Positions 43,536 to 52,412 of a stretch of DNA of 64,000 bases are shown in pieces. The stretch comes from Ornithinimicrobium cerasi (GTDB taxonomy: Bacteria > Actinomycetota > Actinomycetes > Actinomycetales > Dermatophilaceae), in contig NZ_QZMN01000005.1 in the NCBI RefSeq assembly GCF_003702705.1, forward strand, positions 186,001 to 250,000, in the 5' to 3' direction. The number at the start of each line of letters is the position of its first letter. The stretch's first letter is position 1. A model generated the notes under the pieces. It was not told the origin of the DNA. It made no database searches and was given only the letters and a program-made list of their open reading frames with translations. Made by a program: the position numbers and the translations under genes.

Positions 43536-44830
43536 AGGGTGCCGACCCCTACGTGCCCGGGCACGGGGACCTCAGCTACGACGTGCTCCACCACGACCTC
43601 ACCCTCGACTACTCGGTGGTGAGCAACCGCCTCGAGGGCGAGGCCGTGCTGCGCTGCCGCGCGGTGGCACGCCTCACCGAGCTGCGGCTGGACCTGCGGC
43701 TGCGCGCCGACAAGGTCAGCGTGGGGGGCCGCCCGCCCCGTCGGTTCCGGGTCGCCGACGGCAAGCTGGTCATCACCCTCGTCGAACCCGTCGAGCCGGG
43801 TTCCGAGCTGAGCGTGCGGATCCGCTACTCGGGCAACCCGCGCCCCCTCGCCAAGAGGGGACTCGACGCGGCCGGGTGGGAGGAGCTGGAGGACGGCGTC
43901 ATCGTCGCCTCCCAGCCGCACGGGGCCCCGAGCTGGTTCCCCTGCAACGACCGGCCGTCGTCCCGCTCGACCTACCGGCTGACCCTCACCACCTCCGCGG
44001 ACTACCACGTCGAGTTCAGCGGGGAGCCGGTCAGCGTCCGCCGTGGCGGGGCCACCCGGACCTGGAGCTTCCGCCAGGACCGGCCGATCGCGCCCTACCT
44101 CGCGACGGTCCAGATCGGCCGCTACCAGGTGAGCACCCAGAAGGCCGTGGTGCCCATACGGGTGGTCGGGCCGCCCGGCATCAGGGGCAACGGCTTCTCC
44201 GCCTCCTTCGGCCGGCAGCCGGCGATGATGGCCTACTTCGTCGAGGCGTTCGGGCCCTACCCGTTCGACTCCTACACCTGCGTCATCACCGCGGACGACC
44301 TCGAGATCCCCCTGGAGTCGGCGGCGCTGTCGACCTTCGGGCGCAACTTCGCCTCCGCCGACTGGGACAGCGTGCGGCTCGTCGCCCACGAGATGGCGCA
44401 CCAGTGGTTCGGCAACGCCGTGACCGTCGCGTCCTGGCGGGACATCTGGTTGCACGAGGGGTTCGCCTGCTACGCCGAGTGGCTGTGGTCGGAGGAGTCG
44501 GGCAGACGGACCGCGGACGCGTGGGCCCGGCACCACCACGGGTTGCTGGCCGGGGGCCACCACCAGCCCGCCCCCCTCGTGGACCCCACCGTCCGGCACA
44601 TGTTCGACGACTGGGTCTACAAGCGGGGCGCGCTCACCCTCCACGCCCTGCGCCGGGAGGTGGGCGACGCGACCTTCTTCACCATCCTGCGCTCCTGGGT
44701 CGCCGGCCACCGGTGGGAGAGCGTCACCACCGCGCAGTTCGTCGCGCACTGCGCCGACGTCGCCGGCCGGGACCTGGCACCGCTGCTCGCGCCGTGGCTG
44801 CACTCGCGGGACCTGCCACACCTGACCTGA
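43532..44830 (+). CDS. M1-family aminopeptidase coupled to the NRPS
   Basis: This 432-residue protein is a gluzincin with HEMAHQWFG (His286, Glu287, His290) and the third zinc ligand Glu309 in WLHEGFACY; it is the short bacterial M1 form. It has no signal peptide. The substrate-recognition GxMEN loop of true aminopeptidases is replaced by PLESAAL, so substrate choice may differ. The GTG start overlaps the NRPS stop by 4 bp, and such a peptidase next to Pls/PosA-type synthetases suggests a role in trimming or degrading the polymer. That role is inference. Confidence 0.85.
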   Translation: MKGADPYVPGHGDLSYDVLHHDLTLDYSVVSNRLEGEAVLRCRAVARLTELRLDLRLRADKVSVGGRPPRRFRVADGKLVITLVEPVEPGSELSVRIRYSGNPRPLAKRGLDAAGWEELEDGVIVASQPHGAPSWFPCNDRPSSRSTYRLTLTTSADYHVEFSGEPVSVRRGGATRTWSFRQDRPIAPYLATVQIGRYQVSTQKAVVPIRVVGPPGIRGNGFSASFGRQPAMMAYFVEAFGPYPFDSYTCVITADDLEIPLESAALSTFGRNFASADWDSVRLVAHEMAHQWFGNAVTVASWRDIWLHEGFACYAEWLWSEESGRRTADAWARHHHGLLAGGHHQPAPLVDPTVRHMFDDWVYKRGALTLHALRREVGDATFFTILRSWVAGHRWESVTTAQFVAHCADVAGRDLAPLLAPWLHSRDLPHLT

Positions 44831-44854
44831 GCGTGACGTGAGGGGCCCTGAGGA

Positions 44855-45475
44855 TCAGTGCGGCGCGGCGAGCACCGCGACGAGCCCGGGCGGTGCGGGC
44901 AGGTCGGTCAGCCCCGACTCCTCGGCGAGCCGCACGTGGGTCATCGGGGTCGCCAGTCCGGTCCCGCGTCGTTTGAGCACAGCCTCCTTGGCGGCCCAGC
45001 ACCGTGCCCGCGCCCTGTCGTCCCTCGCCGCCCCCGGGTCTGCCTCCCCGTCCGCCGACGCGCCCGCCGACCCGTCCACCGACTCCCCGTCCGCCAGGAC
45101 CACCGCGTCCGACCAGCCGTGCGCGACGTCCTGGACCACCTCGGCGTCCACGCCGACCGGACCGCGCAGGGAGACCGCGGTGACGACATACCCCCCGGCC
45201 CTGGCGAGGGAGACCCACACCTCGCGGGGTCGGGTATGCCGTATCCCGGTCCCCGACCCGTTGCCGGCGCCCACCCCGGCCCGCCGGTCCCGCGCGTGCG
45301 TGGCCCACGGTCGGCCGTGCAGGTCCGAGCCGCAGCCGGGGCAGAGCCGCCCGACGGTCACGACCCCCGGGCCCAGCACGGCGAGGACGTGCCGGCGCAG
45401 CAGGGTGTCCACCTGCTCGTCCCCCGACGCGCCGTCGTGCCAGGCGACGGCCGGGGTCTCCTGCGGGGCGGACAC
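44855..45475 (-). CDS. 4'-phosphopantetheinyl transferase superfamily protein
   Basis: The 206-residue protein has the two magnesium/CoA motifs of Sfp/AcpT-type transferases: GVDAEV near the middle and WAAKEAVLKRRGTGL. Between them is an unusual Gly/Ala/Asp-rich insertion (ADGESVDGSAGASADGE). It would attach the CoA-derived arm to carrier proteins such as Ser537 of the NRPS encoded on the opposite strand, with the two stop codons facing each other 24 bp apart. A second possible GTG start lies at 45496, overlapping metB. It follows metB by 7 bp and is probably cotranscribed with it. Confidence 0.85.
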   Translation of the reverse strand: MSAPQETPAVAWHDGASGDEQVDTLLRRHVLAVLGPGVVTVGRLCPGCGSDLHGRPWATHARDRRAGVGAGNGSGTGIRHTRPREVWVSLARAGGYVVTAVSLRGPVGVDAEVVQDVAHGWSDAVVLADGESVDGSAGASADGEADPGAARDDRARARCWAAKEAVLKRRGTGLATPMTHVRLAEESGLTDLPAPPGLVAVLAAPH

Positions 45476-45482
45476 GGGCGAC

Positions 45483-46691
45483 TCAGCCTGCCGCACGCCC
45501 CGGCAGCGGCAGGGGCGTCGTGGTGGCCGCAGCCGCCCGGTCGAGGGCGGCCCGGACGTCGGCCCGCAGGTCGTCCGGGTGCTCGATGCCGACGGAGAGC
45601 CGGAGCAGACCGTCGCCGATCCCCGCGACAGCGCGGGCCTCCGGCGTCATGGAGGCGTGCGTCATCGTGGCCGGGTGGGCGACGAGGCTCTCCGTGCCGC
45701 CGAGCGACTCGGCCAGGCTGAAGCAGACCAGCCCGTCGACGAACGCACGCACCGCGGCCTCACCCCCGACGAGGTCGAGGGAGAGCATCGAGCCGAACCC
45801 GTCCTGCTGCCGGGCCGCGACCTCGTGCCCGGGGTGGGTGGGCAGGCTGGGGTGGTGGACGGCGGCCACGGCGGGGTGGTCGAGCACCTCGGCGAGCACC
45901 GCGTCGGCGTTCTCCTCGTGGGCTCGCAGACGCGTGTGCAGGGTGCGCAGGCCGCGCAGGGTGAGGTAGGCGTCGAACGGGCTCCCGACCAGCCCCAGCA
46001 CGTTGGCCAGGTCCTGCAGCTGCTCGTGCTGCTCGGGGGTGCGGGCCACCACGGCGCCGCCGACGACGTCGCTGTGGCCGTTGATGAACTTCGTCGTCGA
46101 GTGCACGACGAGGTCGGCGCCGTGCTCGAGCGGGCGCTGCAGCGCGGGGGAGAGAAAGGTGTTGTCGACCACGACGGTGGCGCCCGCGGCGTGCGCCGCG
46201 GTCGAGACCGCGGCGAGGTCGGTGATGCGCAGCAGGGGGTTCGACGGGGTCTCCACCCAGACGACCGTCGGCGGCTCCGGGCCGTCCAGCTCGGCCGTCA
46301 GCGCGGCCGCGTCACCCAGGTCGACGGTGCGGTAGCGCAGGTGGCCCCGCGCAGCCAGGGTGTCGAAGAGCCGCCAGGTCCCGCCGTAGCAGTCGTGGGG
46401 GATGAGGACGGTGTCCCCCGGCGTGAGGAGGAGGGAGGTGGTGAGCGTGATCGCGGCGAGGCCGGTGGGCGTGACGGTGGCCCCGTGGCCGCCCTCCAGG
46501 GTGGCGAGCGCCTCGCCGAGCACGTCGCGTGTGGGGTTGCCGCAGCGGCTGTAGTCGTAACGCCGGGGCTGGTCGAAGCCGGTGAAGCTGTAGGTCGTCG
46601 ACAGGTACAGGGGCGGGACGATGGCGCCCTCGCCGGGGTCGGTGTCGATGCCCGCGCGGACGCCGCGCGTGAGCCGGGTGGTCTCGGTCAT
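45483..46691 (-). CDS. metB: Cystathionine gamma-synthase
   Basis: This 402-residue Cys/Met metabolism PLP enzyme has YDYSRCGNPTRDVLGEALA, the PLP lysine in HSTTKFINGHSD (about Lys201) and the SLGGTESLVAHPATMTH loop with the Glu typical of CGS. It makes cystathionine from an acyl-homoserine and cysteine on the way to methionine. GAGGG precedes the ATG at 46691. The phosphopantetheinyl transferase gene follows in the same operon, linking it physically, though not obviously functionally, with the NRPS. Confidence 0.9.
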   Translation of the reverse strand: MTETTRLTRGVRAGIDTDPGEGAIVPPLYLSTTYSFTGFDQPRRYDYSRCGNPTRDVLGEALATLEGGHGATVTPTGLAAITLTTSLLLTPGDTVLIPHDCYGGTWRLFDTLAARGHLRYRTVDLGDAAALTAELDGPEPPTVVWVETPSNPLLRITDLAAVSTAAHAAGATVVVDNTFLSPALQRPLEHGADLVVHSTTKFINGHSDVVGGAVVARTPEQHEQLQDLANVLGLVGSPFDAYLTLRGLRTLHTRLRAHEENADAVLAEVLDHPAVAAVHHPSLPTHPGHEVAARQQDGFGSMLSLDLVGGEAAVRAFVDGLVCFSLAESLGGTESLVAHPATMTHASMTPEARAVAGIGDGLLRLSVGIEHPDDLRADVRAALDRAAAATTTPLPLPGRAAG

Positions 46692-46859
46692 GTCGCCCTC
46701 TGCCTGGGTGGTCCGGAGACCCGGGGCGCGTGCGTCGGTCACGGCCCGGGAGTGGCCCGAAACTAGCATGCTGACGAACGAAGTGCGTCCCGCATCAGGT
46801 CGAGACATCCGTCACCGAAGAACCTGCGTCAGGGAGGGTTTCGGCGCGAGGGATCTGCC

Positions 46860-47297
46860 TCAGGCCTCGTCGGGGATCATGTGCCGCCAGGGACGAGCCA
46901 GGTGGAACTCCCGCCCGCTGAGCTCGGCCACGTGGATCGCGACCACGTTGAACTTCTCGGAGCTGATCCAGGGACGCAGCCGCAGGTTGTCGGTGTCGCG
47001 GGCGTCCTGGCCCTCGAGGATGTGGGCCTTGCCGCGCGCGATGACGCTCCAGGCGGCCTCGTCCTCGTCGTCGATCCGGTCGATCTCGAACGCGACGTCC
47101 TCGTTCATCACGACGCCGAGCAGCTTGGAGCCCTCCGCCGTGCGGAAGATGATCTTCCCGTCGGCGACCGCGTAGTTGACCGGGGCGATGTGCACCTCGT
47201 CGGCGAGGTGGTAGGCCATCCGTCCGATCTCGGTCGCGTCGAGCCGCGCCCAGCACTCCTCCTCGGACAGGACCTGCATGGGGCGTGCCTCAGACAT
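46860..47297 (-). CDS. Pyridoxamine 5'-phosphate oxidase-family flavin-binding protein
   Basis: This 145-residue split-barrel protein starts MSEARPMQVLSEEECWARLDATEIGRMAY and includes VHIAPVNYAVADGKIIFRT and VMNEDVAFEID. It belongs to the small PNPOx-like group, which binds FMN or F420 and includes NimA-type and heme-degrading-like proteins. Its substrate is unknown. A TAGACT box at 47329-47334 on the minus strand suggests its promoter. It is divergent from the formate dehydrogenase operon. Confidence 0.85.
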   Translation of the reverse strand: MSEARPMQVLSEEECWARLDATEIGRMAYHLADEVHIAPVNYAVADGKIIFRTAEGSKLLGVVMNEDVAFEIDRIDDEDEAAWSVIARGKAHILEGQDARDTDNLRLRPWISSEKFNVVAIHVAELSGREFHLARPWRHMIPDEA

Positions 47298-47328
47298 GGT
47301 GTCGCCTCTCCCGTGAGCTGGTCGCCCC

Positions 47329-47334
47329 AGTCTA
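47329..47334 (-). promoter_or_regulatory. Candidate -10 box for the PNPOx-like gene
   Basis: TAGACT on the minus strand, 31 nt before the ATG at 47297. Confidence 0.35.
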
Positions 47335-47364
47335 TGACAGGACGTCGTAGTGCTGCCCGTCGGA

Positions 47365-47383
47365 CCCCAGCCCTATGCTGGGG
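47365..47383 (+). promoter_or_regulatory. fds operon promoter/leader hairpin
   Basis: TATGCT at 47374-47379 is a good -10 candidate and sits inside a small inverted repeat (CCCCAG 47365-47370, CTGGGG 47378-47383). The palindrome could be an operator. AAGGAGG precedes the first gene. Confidence 0.4.
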
Positions 47384-47417
47384 GGACCGGCGACCGGCGA
47401 CAAGGAGGTTGGCGTCC

Positions 47418-47849
47418 GTGACCCCATCGGCGAGGGAGCTGGCGGCTGCCCGGGCTCACGAGCGCGGCCCGCTGCTGGAGATCCTGCACGACGTCCTGGA
47501 CGCGCGGGGGTGGATCAGCGAGCAGGACGTCCGGGAGGTCGCGGACGTCCTCAACCTGTCCGTGGCCGAGGTGCACGGGGTGGTGAGCTTCTACTCCGAC
47601 CTGCGCCGCACGCCGCCCCCGGCCCACACGGTGCGGGTCTGCCGGGCCGAGGCGTGCCAGTCCGTCGGTGCCGAGACCCTGCACCGCGAGGCGGTGGCGG
47701 CCCTGTCCGGGCAGGAGGGGGTCGAGGTGCACGAGGTCTTCTGCTTCGGCAACTGCGCGCTGGGGCCGAGCGTGGAGGTGGACGGCACGCTCCGGGGACG
47801 GATGACCATCGAACGGCTGCTGGCTGAGGCAGGAGGGTGGACGTCGTGA
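47418..47849 (+). CDS. fdsG: NAD-dependent formate dehydrogenase gamma subunit
   Basis: This 143-residue NuoE-like thioredoxin-fold protein binds one [2Fe-2S] cluster through CRAEAC and CFGNC, giving the four ligands in the usual C-x4-C and C-x3-C spacing. It carries electrons within the soluble Fds complex. ACAAGGAGG is a very strong ribosome-binding site before the GTG at 47418. Its TGA overlaps the fdsB start (GTGA). Confidence 0.9.
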   Translation: MTPSARELAAARAHERGPLLEILHDVLDARGWISEQDVREVADVLNLSVAEVHGVVSFYSDLRRTPPPAHTVRVCRAEACQSVGAETLHREAVAALSGQEGVEVHEVFCFGNCALGPSVEVDGTLRGRMTIERLLAEAGGWTS

Positions 47850-49399
47850 CCACGACCGTGTGGGTGCCGCGTGACAGCTCCGCGCGCGCCGTCGGGGCCG
47901 ACGAGGTCGCCTCGGCGCTGGCCGCGGTCGAGGGTGTGACGGTGCGGCGCAACGGGACCCGGGGGATGCTCTGGCGTGAGCCGCTCGTGGAGGTGGAGAC
48001 CGACCGGGGGCGTGTCGGCTACGCCGGCGTGGAGGCTCCCGCCGTGCCGGAGCTGGTGGCGCAGGGGCTGCTGGAGGGGGCGGACCTGGCGTGCGGGATC
48101 GGGGTGGTGGACGACGACCCGTGGCTCACCGGCCAGGAACGGGTCACCTGCTCCAGGCTCGGGCTCGCCGAGCCGACCGACATCGAGGCGTATGCCGCGC
48201 GCGGCGGCTGGGAGGGCCTGCGCCGGGCCGCGGTGCTCGAGCCGGCCCAGGTCGTCGAGGAGGTCATCACCTCGGGGCTGCGGGGGCGCGGGGGAGCCGG
48301 TTTCCCCACGGGCATCAAGTGGCGCACGGTCCTGGAGGCCCGGCAGGGCGGCGCACCGCAGGCCTTCGTGGCCTGCAACCTCGACGAGGGCGACTCCGGG
48401 ACCTTCGCCGACCGCATCCTCGCCGAGGGCGACCCGTTCACGCTGCTGGAGGGCATGACCGTCGCCGCGCTGGCCGTCGGGGCGACCGAGGGTTACATCT
48501 ACTGCCGCAGCGAGTACCCCGACGCCGTCGCCACCCTGCGGGAGGCGATCGCCGTCGCGCAGGAGTTCGGCTACCTCGGCGACGTGCTCGGCACCGGCCG
48601 CCACTTCGACGTCGTGGTCCGCGAGGGCGCCGGCGCCTACATCTGCGGCGAGGAGACCTCGATGCTGGAGTCTCTCGAGGGCCGTCGGGGGGAGGTGCGT
48701 GCCAAGCCGCCGATCCCCGCGCTGTCCGGGCTCTGGGGCGCTCCGACGGTCGTCAACAACGTGCTGACGTTCGCCGCCGTGCCGATGATCCTCGCCGGGG
48801 GCGGTCAGGCCTACGCGGACCTCGGCACCGGCCGCTCGCGGGGCACGCAGCTGTTCCAGCTGGCCGGCAACGTCGCCCGCGGCGGGCTCGTCGAGCTGTC
48901 CTTCGGGGTGACGCTGCGCCAGCTCGTCGAGGACTGGGGCGGGGGGACCCTCAGCGGCCGCCCGGTCCGCGCCGTGCAGTGCGGCGGTCCCCTCGGGGCC
49001 TACCTGCCCGCCGACCGGCTCGACGTGCCGATGGACTACGAGGCGCTGGCGGAGGCCGGCGGCATGCTCGGTCACGGCGGCATCGTCGTCTTCGACGAGT
49101 CGTTCGACGCCGCCCGGATGGCCCGCTTCGCGATGGAGTTCTGCGCCGCCGAGTCGTGCGGGAAGTGCACCCCCTGCCGCGTCGGGTCCACGCGTGGGGT
49201 CGAGACCATCGACCGACTCTGCGGCGCTTCTGCGGACGGTCCCGACGGCACCGGGCGGACGCAGCTGCTCGTGCTGCTCGAGGACCTCTGCGAGACGATG
49301 ACGAAGGGGTCCCTGTGCGCGCTCGGCGGACTCACGCCGCTCCCCGTCCGGAGCGCCCTCGAGCACTTCCCGGAGGACTTCGAGAGGAGCCGGTCATGA
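47846..49399 (+). CDS. fdsB: NAD-dependent formate dehydrogenase beta subunit
   Basis: This 517-residue NuoF-like protein has an N-terminal thioredoxin-like extension and the NADH/FMN-binding GLRGRGGAGFPTGIKW. It also has EGATEGYIYCRSEYPD-like ATEGYIYCRSEYP and the [4Fe-4S] motif ESCGKCTPCR...C. It passes electrons from FdsA through FMN to NAD+. A GTG at 47837 is an alternative start; 47846 overlaps fdsG neatly. Its TGA overlaps the fdsA ATG by 4 bp. Confidence 0.92.
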   Translation: MTTTVWVPRDSSARAVGADEVASALAAVEGVTVRRNGTRGMLWREPLVEVETDRGRVGYAGVEAPAVPELVAQGLLEGADLACGIGVVDDDPWLTGQERVTCSRLGLAEPTDIEAYAARGGWEGLRRAAVLEPAQVVEEVITSGLRGRGGAGFPTGIKWRTVLEARQGGAPQAFVACNLDEGDSGTFADRILAEGDPFTLLEGMTVAALAVGATEGYIYCRSEYPDAVATLREAIAVAQEFGYLGDVLGTGRHFDVVVREGAGAYICGEETSMLESLEGRRGEVRAKPPIPALSGLWGAPTVVNNVLTFAAVPMILAGGGQAYADLGTGRSRGTQLFQLAGNVARGGLVELSFGVTLRQLVEDWGGGTLSGRPVRAVQCGGPLGAYLPADRLDVPMDYEALAEAGGMLGHGGIVVFDESFDAARMARFAMEFCAAESCGKCTPCRVGSTRGVETIDRLCGASADGPDGTGRTQLLVLLEDLCETMTKGSLCALGGLTPLPVRSALEHFPEDFERSRS

Positions 49400-52377
49400 C
49401 CGTCCCGCCCCCGACGATGCTCGCCCAGCAGGTGGCCGCGCTCGGTGACGACGCCCAGCGCCACCCCGACCCGACGGGCACGCCATACCTGCCGGAGCCC
49501 GACCTGGGGACCCCCCGGGTGGAGGGGACCGCCGAGGTCACCGTGAGCGTCGACGGGCGCGAGGTCGTCGTGCCGGGCGGCACGTCGGTGCTGCGCGCGG
49601 CGCGCGAGGCGGGGGTCGACGTGCCGAGCCTGTGCGCCACCGACTCGCTGCGCGCGTTCGGGTCGTGCCGCCTCTGCCTGGTCGAGGTGGAGGGGGGCAA
49701 GGGGGTGCCGGCCTCGTGCACGACCCCGTGCGCCGACGGCATGGTGGTGCGCACGGACACCGAGCAGGTGCAGCGGCTGCGTCGCGGCGTGATGGAGCTG
49801 TACCTCACGGACCACCCCGTCGACTGTCCCGGCTGCGCCCGCGGCACCTGCGAGATCCAGGCGCTCGCCCGGCGAACGGGCGTGGCGGAGGTGCGCTACG
49901 GGTTGCCGGCCGCGGGGTCGGGGCCCGCCTCCCGCGTGGACGGCGGTGCGTCCCGCGACACCACGAACCCCTACTTCGACTACGACCCCCAGGCGTGCAT
50001 CGTCTGCTCGCGCTGCGTGCGCGCCTGCGCCGACGTCCAGGGCACCTTCGCGCTGACGGTCGAGGGGCGCGGTCTCGCATCCCGGATCGCCCCGGGGCCG
50101 ACGGAGTTCATCGCGTCCGAGTGCGTCTCGTGCGGCGCGTGCGTGCAGGCGTGCCCGACGGAGGCCCTGGTGGAGAAGTCCCTCGTGCAGCTCGGTATGC
50201 CGACGCGCGCCGTGGAGACGACGTGCGCCTACTGCGGGGTGGGCTGCACCTTCCGTGCCGAGGTGCAGGGTGCCGCCGAGGAGACCAGGGTGGTCCGGAT
50301 GACGCCGCTGAAGGCCGGTGGCGCCAACGAGGGGCACTCGTGCGTCAAGGGCCGGTTCGCCTACGGCTACGCCGCGCACGACGACCGGCAGCTGCGGCCG
50401 ATGGTGCGCGAGAGCATCGAGGACGAGTGGCGGGTGGTCTCCTGGGAGGAGGCGATCGGCCGGGTCGCGGAGGGGTTCCGCGGGATCCAGGAGAGGCACG
50501 GCGTGGGGGCCGTGGGCGGCATCTCCTCCTCCCGGTGCACCAACGAGGAGGTCTACGTCGTCCAGAAGATGGTGCGGGCGGCGTTCGGCAACAACAACAT
50601 CGACACCTGTGCGCGGGTGTGCCACAGCCCGACGGGGTACGGCCTGAACCAGACGTTCGGCACCTCGGCGGGCACCCAGGACTTCGAGTCGGTGGACCAC
50701 ACGGACGTGATGCTGCTCATCGGTGCCAACCCCACCGACGCCCACCCGGTCTTCGGGTCGCGGATGAAGCAGCGGCTGCGCAAGGGCGCCCAGATCATCG
50801 TCGCCGACCCGCGTCGGATAGACCTCGTGCGGTCCCCGCACGTCCAGGCCGCGCACCACCTGCCCCTGCTGCCGGGGTCCAACGTCGCGTTCATCAACGC
50901 GATGGCGCACGTGGTGGTCACCGAGGGCCTGCACGACGAGGAGTTCCTCCGTGACCGGTGCGAGGACGTGGACGCCTACCTGGAGTTCGCGCGGGACGAG
51001 GGCAACAGCCCGGAGGCGACGGCCGAGGCGACCGGGCTGGACCCGGAGCAGCTGCGCGCGGCGGCGCGGTTGTACGCCAGCGCGCCGAACGCCTCGATCT
51101 ACTACGGCCTCGGCGTCACCGAGCACAGCCAGGGCTCCACGATGGTGATGGGTCTGGCGAACCTCGCGATGCTCACCGGCAACATCGGCCGCAGGGGGGT
51201 GGGCGTCAACCCGCTGCGCGGGCAGAACAACGTGCAGGGGTCCTGCGACATGGGCTCCTTCCCGCACGAGCTCCCGGGTTACCGGCACATCTCCCGCCCC
51301 GAGGTGCGGGCGATCTACGAGGACCTCTGGCAGGTGCGGCTCGACCCCGAGCCCGGCCTGCGCATCCCCAACATGTTCGACGCCGCGCTCGGCGGGACGT
51401 TCAGGGGACTCTTCGTGCACGGGGAGGACATCGCGCAGTCGGACCCGAACCTCCAGCACGTGCGGGCCGCGCTGTCGGCGATGGAGCTCGTCGTGGTGCA
51501 GGACCTCTTCCTCAACGAGACCGCCCGCTACGCCCACGTGTTCCTGCCGGGCAGCAGCTTCCTGGAGAAGGACGGGACGTTCACCAACGCCGAGCGCCGG
51601 CTCGGGCGGGTCCGTCCGATCATGCCGTCCAAGGTCGGCAAGGACGAGTGGCAGATCGTCTGCGAGATCGCCACCGCGATGGGCTTCCCCATGTCCTACG
51701 GCTCGGCGTCGCAGATCATGGACGAGATCGCCGCGACCACCCCGACCTTCGCCGGGGTGAGCTTCGAGCGGCTGGACCGCGAGGGCTCGATGCAGTGGCC
51801 CGTCAACGAGGCGGCGCCGAGCGGCACGCCGACCATGCACGTGGAGGAGTTCGTGCGCGGCCGGGGCCGGCTCGTCCCGACGGTGTTCGTGCCGACCACC
51901 GAGCGCACCAACCGCCGGTTCCCGCTCATCCTCACCACCGGCCGGATCCTCACCCAGTACAACGTCGGTGCCCAGACCCGGCGGACCGCCAACTCGACGT
52001 GGCACCCGGAGGACGTGCTGGAGATCCATCCCAGCGACGCCGAGCTGCGCGGGATCCGCAGCGGCGACACGGTCGAGCTGTCGAGCCGGGTCGGGACCAC
52101 CGCCCTCACCGCGCTGGTCTCGGACCGGATGCAGCCCGGCGTGGTCTACACGACCTTCCACCACCCCGTCACCGGCGCCAACGTCGTCACGACCGAGAAC
52201 TCCGACTGGGCGACCAACTGCCCCGAGTACAAGGTGACCGCGGTCCAGGTCGCGGTGGCCAACGCCCGGGAGGGGCGGCATACCGACGGGCGTGCTGGCC
52301 GCGACCTGGGCGTGAGTGACGCGCATGAGCCGATCGACCCGGCGGTGCCCTTCAGCGTGGCGGGGTCAGGGCGATGA
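49396..52377 (+). CDS. fdsA: NAD-dependent formate dehydrogenase alpha subunit (molybdenum/tungsten)
   Basis: The 993-residue catalytic subunit has an N-terminal NuoG-like part: a [2Fe-2S] ferredoxin domain with CRLC, an HxxxC[4Fe-4S] motif with HPVDCPGC, and two [4Fe-4S] sets (CIVCSRC, CVSCGAC). A molybdopterin oxidoreductase domain follows, opening with CAYCGVGC. The metal ligand is Cys409 (ARVCHSPTG), so this is a cysteine and not a selenocysteine enzyme. It oxidises formate to CO2. The first 45 residues are Pro-rich and longer than in typical FdsA. No chaperone gene fdsC/fdhD is in the window. Confidence 0.93.
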   Translation: MTVPPPTMLAQQVAALGDDAQRHPDPTGTPYLPEPDLGTPRVEGTAEVTVSVDGREVVVPGGTSVLRAAREAGVDVPSLCATDSLRAFGSCRLCLVEVEGGKGVPASCTTPCADGMVVRTDTEQVQRLRRGVMELYLTDHPVDCPGCARGTCEIQALARRTGVAEVRYGLPAAGSGPASRVDGGASRDTTNPYFDYDPQACIVCSRCVRACADVQGTFALTVEGRGLASRIAPGPTEFIASECVSCGACVQACPTEALVEKSLVQLGMPTRAVETTCAYCGVGCTFRAEVQGAAEETRVVRMTPLKAGGANEGHSCVKGRFAYGYAAHDDRQLRPMVRESIEDEWRVVSWEEAIGRVAEGFRGIQERHGVGAVGGISSSRCTNEEVYVVQKMVRAAFGNNNIDTCARVCHSPTGYGLNQTFGTSAGTQDFESVDHTDVMLLIGANPTDAHPVFGSRMKQRLRKGAQIIVADPRRIDLVRSPHVQAAHHLPLLPGSNVAFINAMAHVVVTEGLHDEEFLRDRCEDVDAYLEFARDEGNSPEATAEATGLDPEQLRAAARLYASAPNASIYYGLGVTEHSQGSTMVMGLANLAMLTGNIGRRGVGVNPLRGQNNVQGSCDMGSFPHELPGYRHISRPEVRAIYEDLWQVRLDPEPGLRIPNMFDAALGGTFRGLFVHGEDIAQSDPNLQHVRAALSAMELVVVQDLFLNETARYAHVFLPGSSFLEKDGTFTNAERRLGRVRPIMPSKVGKDEWQIVCEIATAMGFPMSYGSASQIMDEIAATTPTFAGVSFERLDREGSMQWPVNEAAPSGTPTMHVEEFVRGRGRLVPTVFVPTTERTNRRFPLILTTGRILTQYNVGAQTRRTANSTWHPEDVLEIHPSDAELRGIRSGDTVELSSRVGTTALTALVSDRMQPGVVYTTFHHPVTGANVVTTENSDWATNCPEYKVTAVQVAVANAREGRHTDGRAGRDLGVSDAHEPIDPAVPFSVAGSGR

Positions 52378-52412
52378 CGGGGGTCGGGCGCAGGACGGGG
52401 GGCGGCGGATGA
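52374..52412 (+). CDS. 12-codon coupling minicistron between fdsA and fdsD
   Basis: An ATG at 52374 overlaps the fdsA TGA (ATGA) and opens a frame of 12 codons (MTGVGRRTGGGG). Its TGA in turn overlaps the fdsD ATG at 52409 (ATGA). Ribosomes leaving fdsA could therefore be handed to fdsD. It is seen directly in the sequence, but whether it is translated is unknown. Confidence 0.4.
   Translation: MTGVGRRTGGGG

Noticed and set aside
45473-45496. Longer phosphopantetheinyl transferase start at 45496
   Set aside because: It would overlap metB by 14 bp without a better ribosome-binding site. The start at 45475 is preferred, but the choice is not decisive.
46692-46859. Possible SAM or cobalamin riboswitch before metB
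   Set aside because: The 168-bp gap shows no recognisable conserved core of either riboswitch class and no convincing terminator/antiterminator pair.
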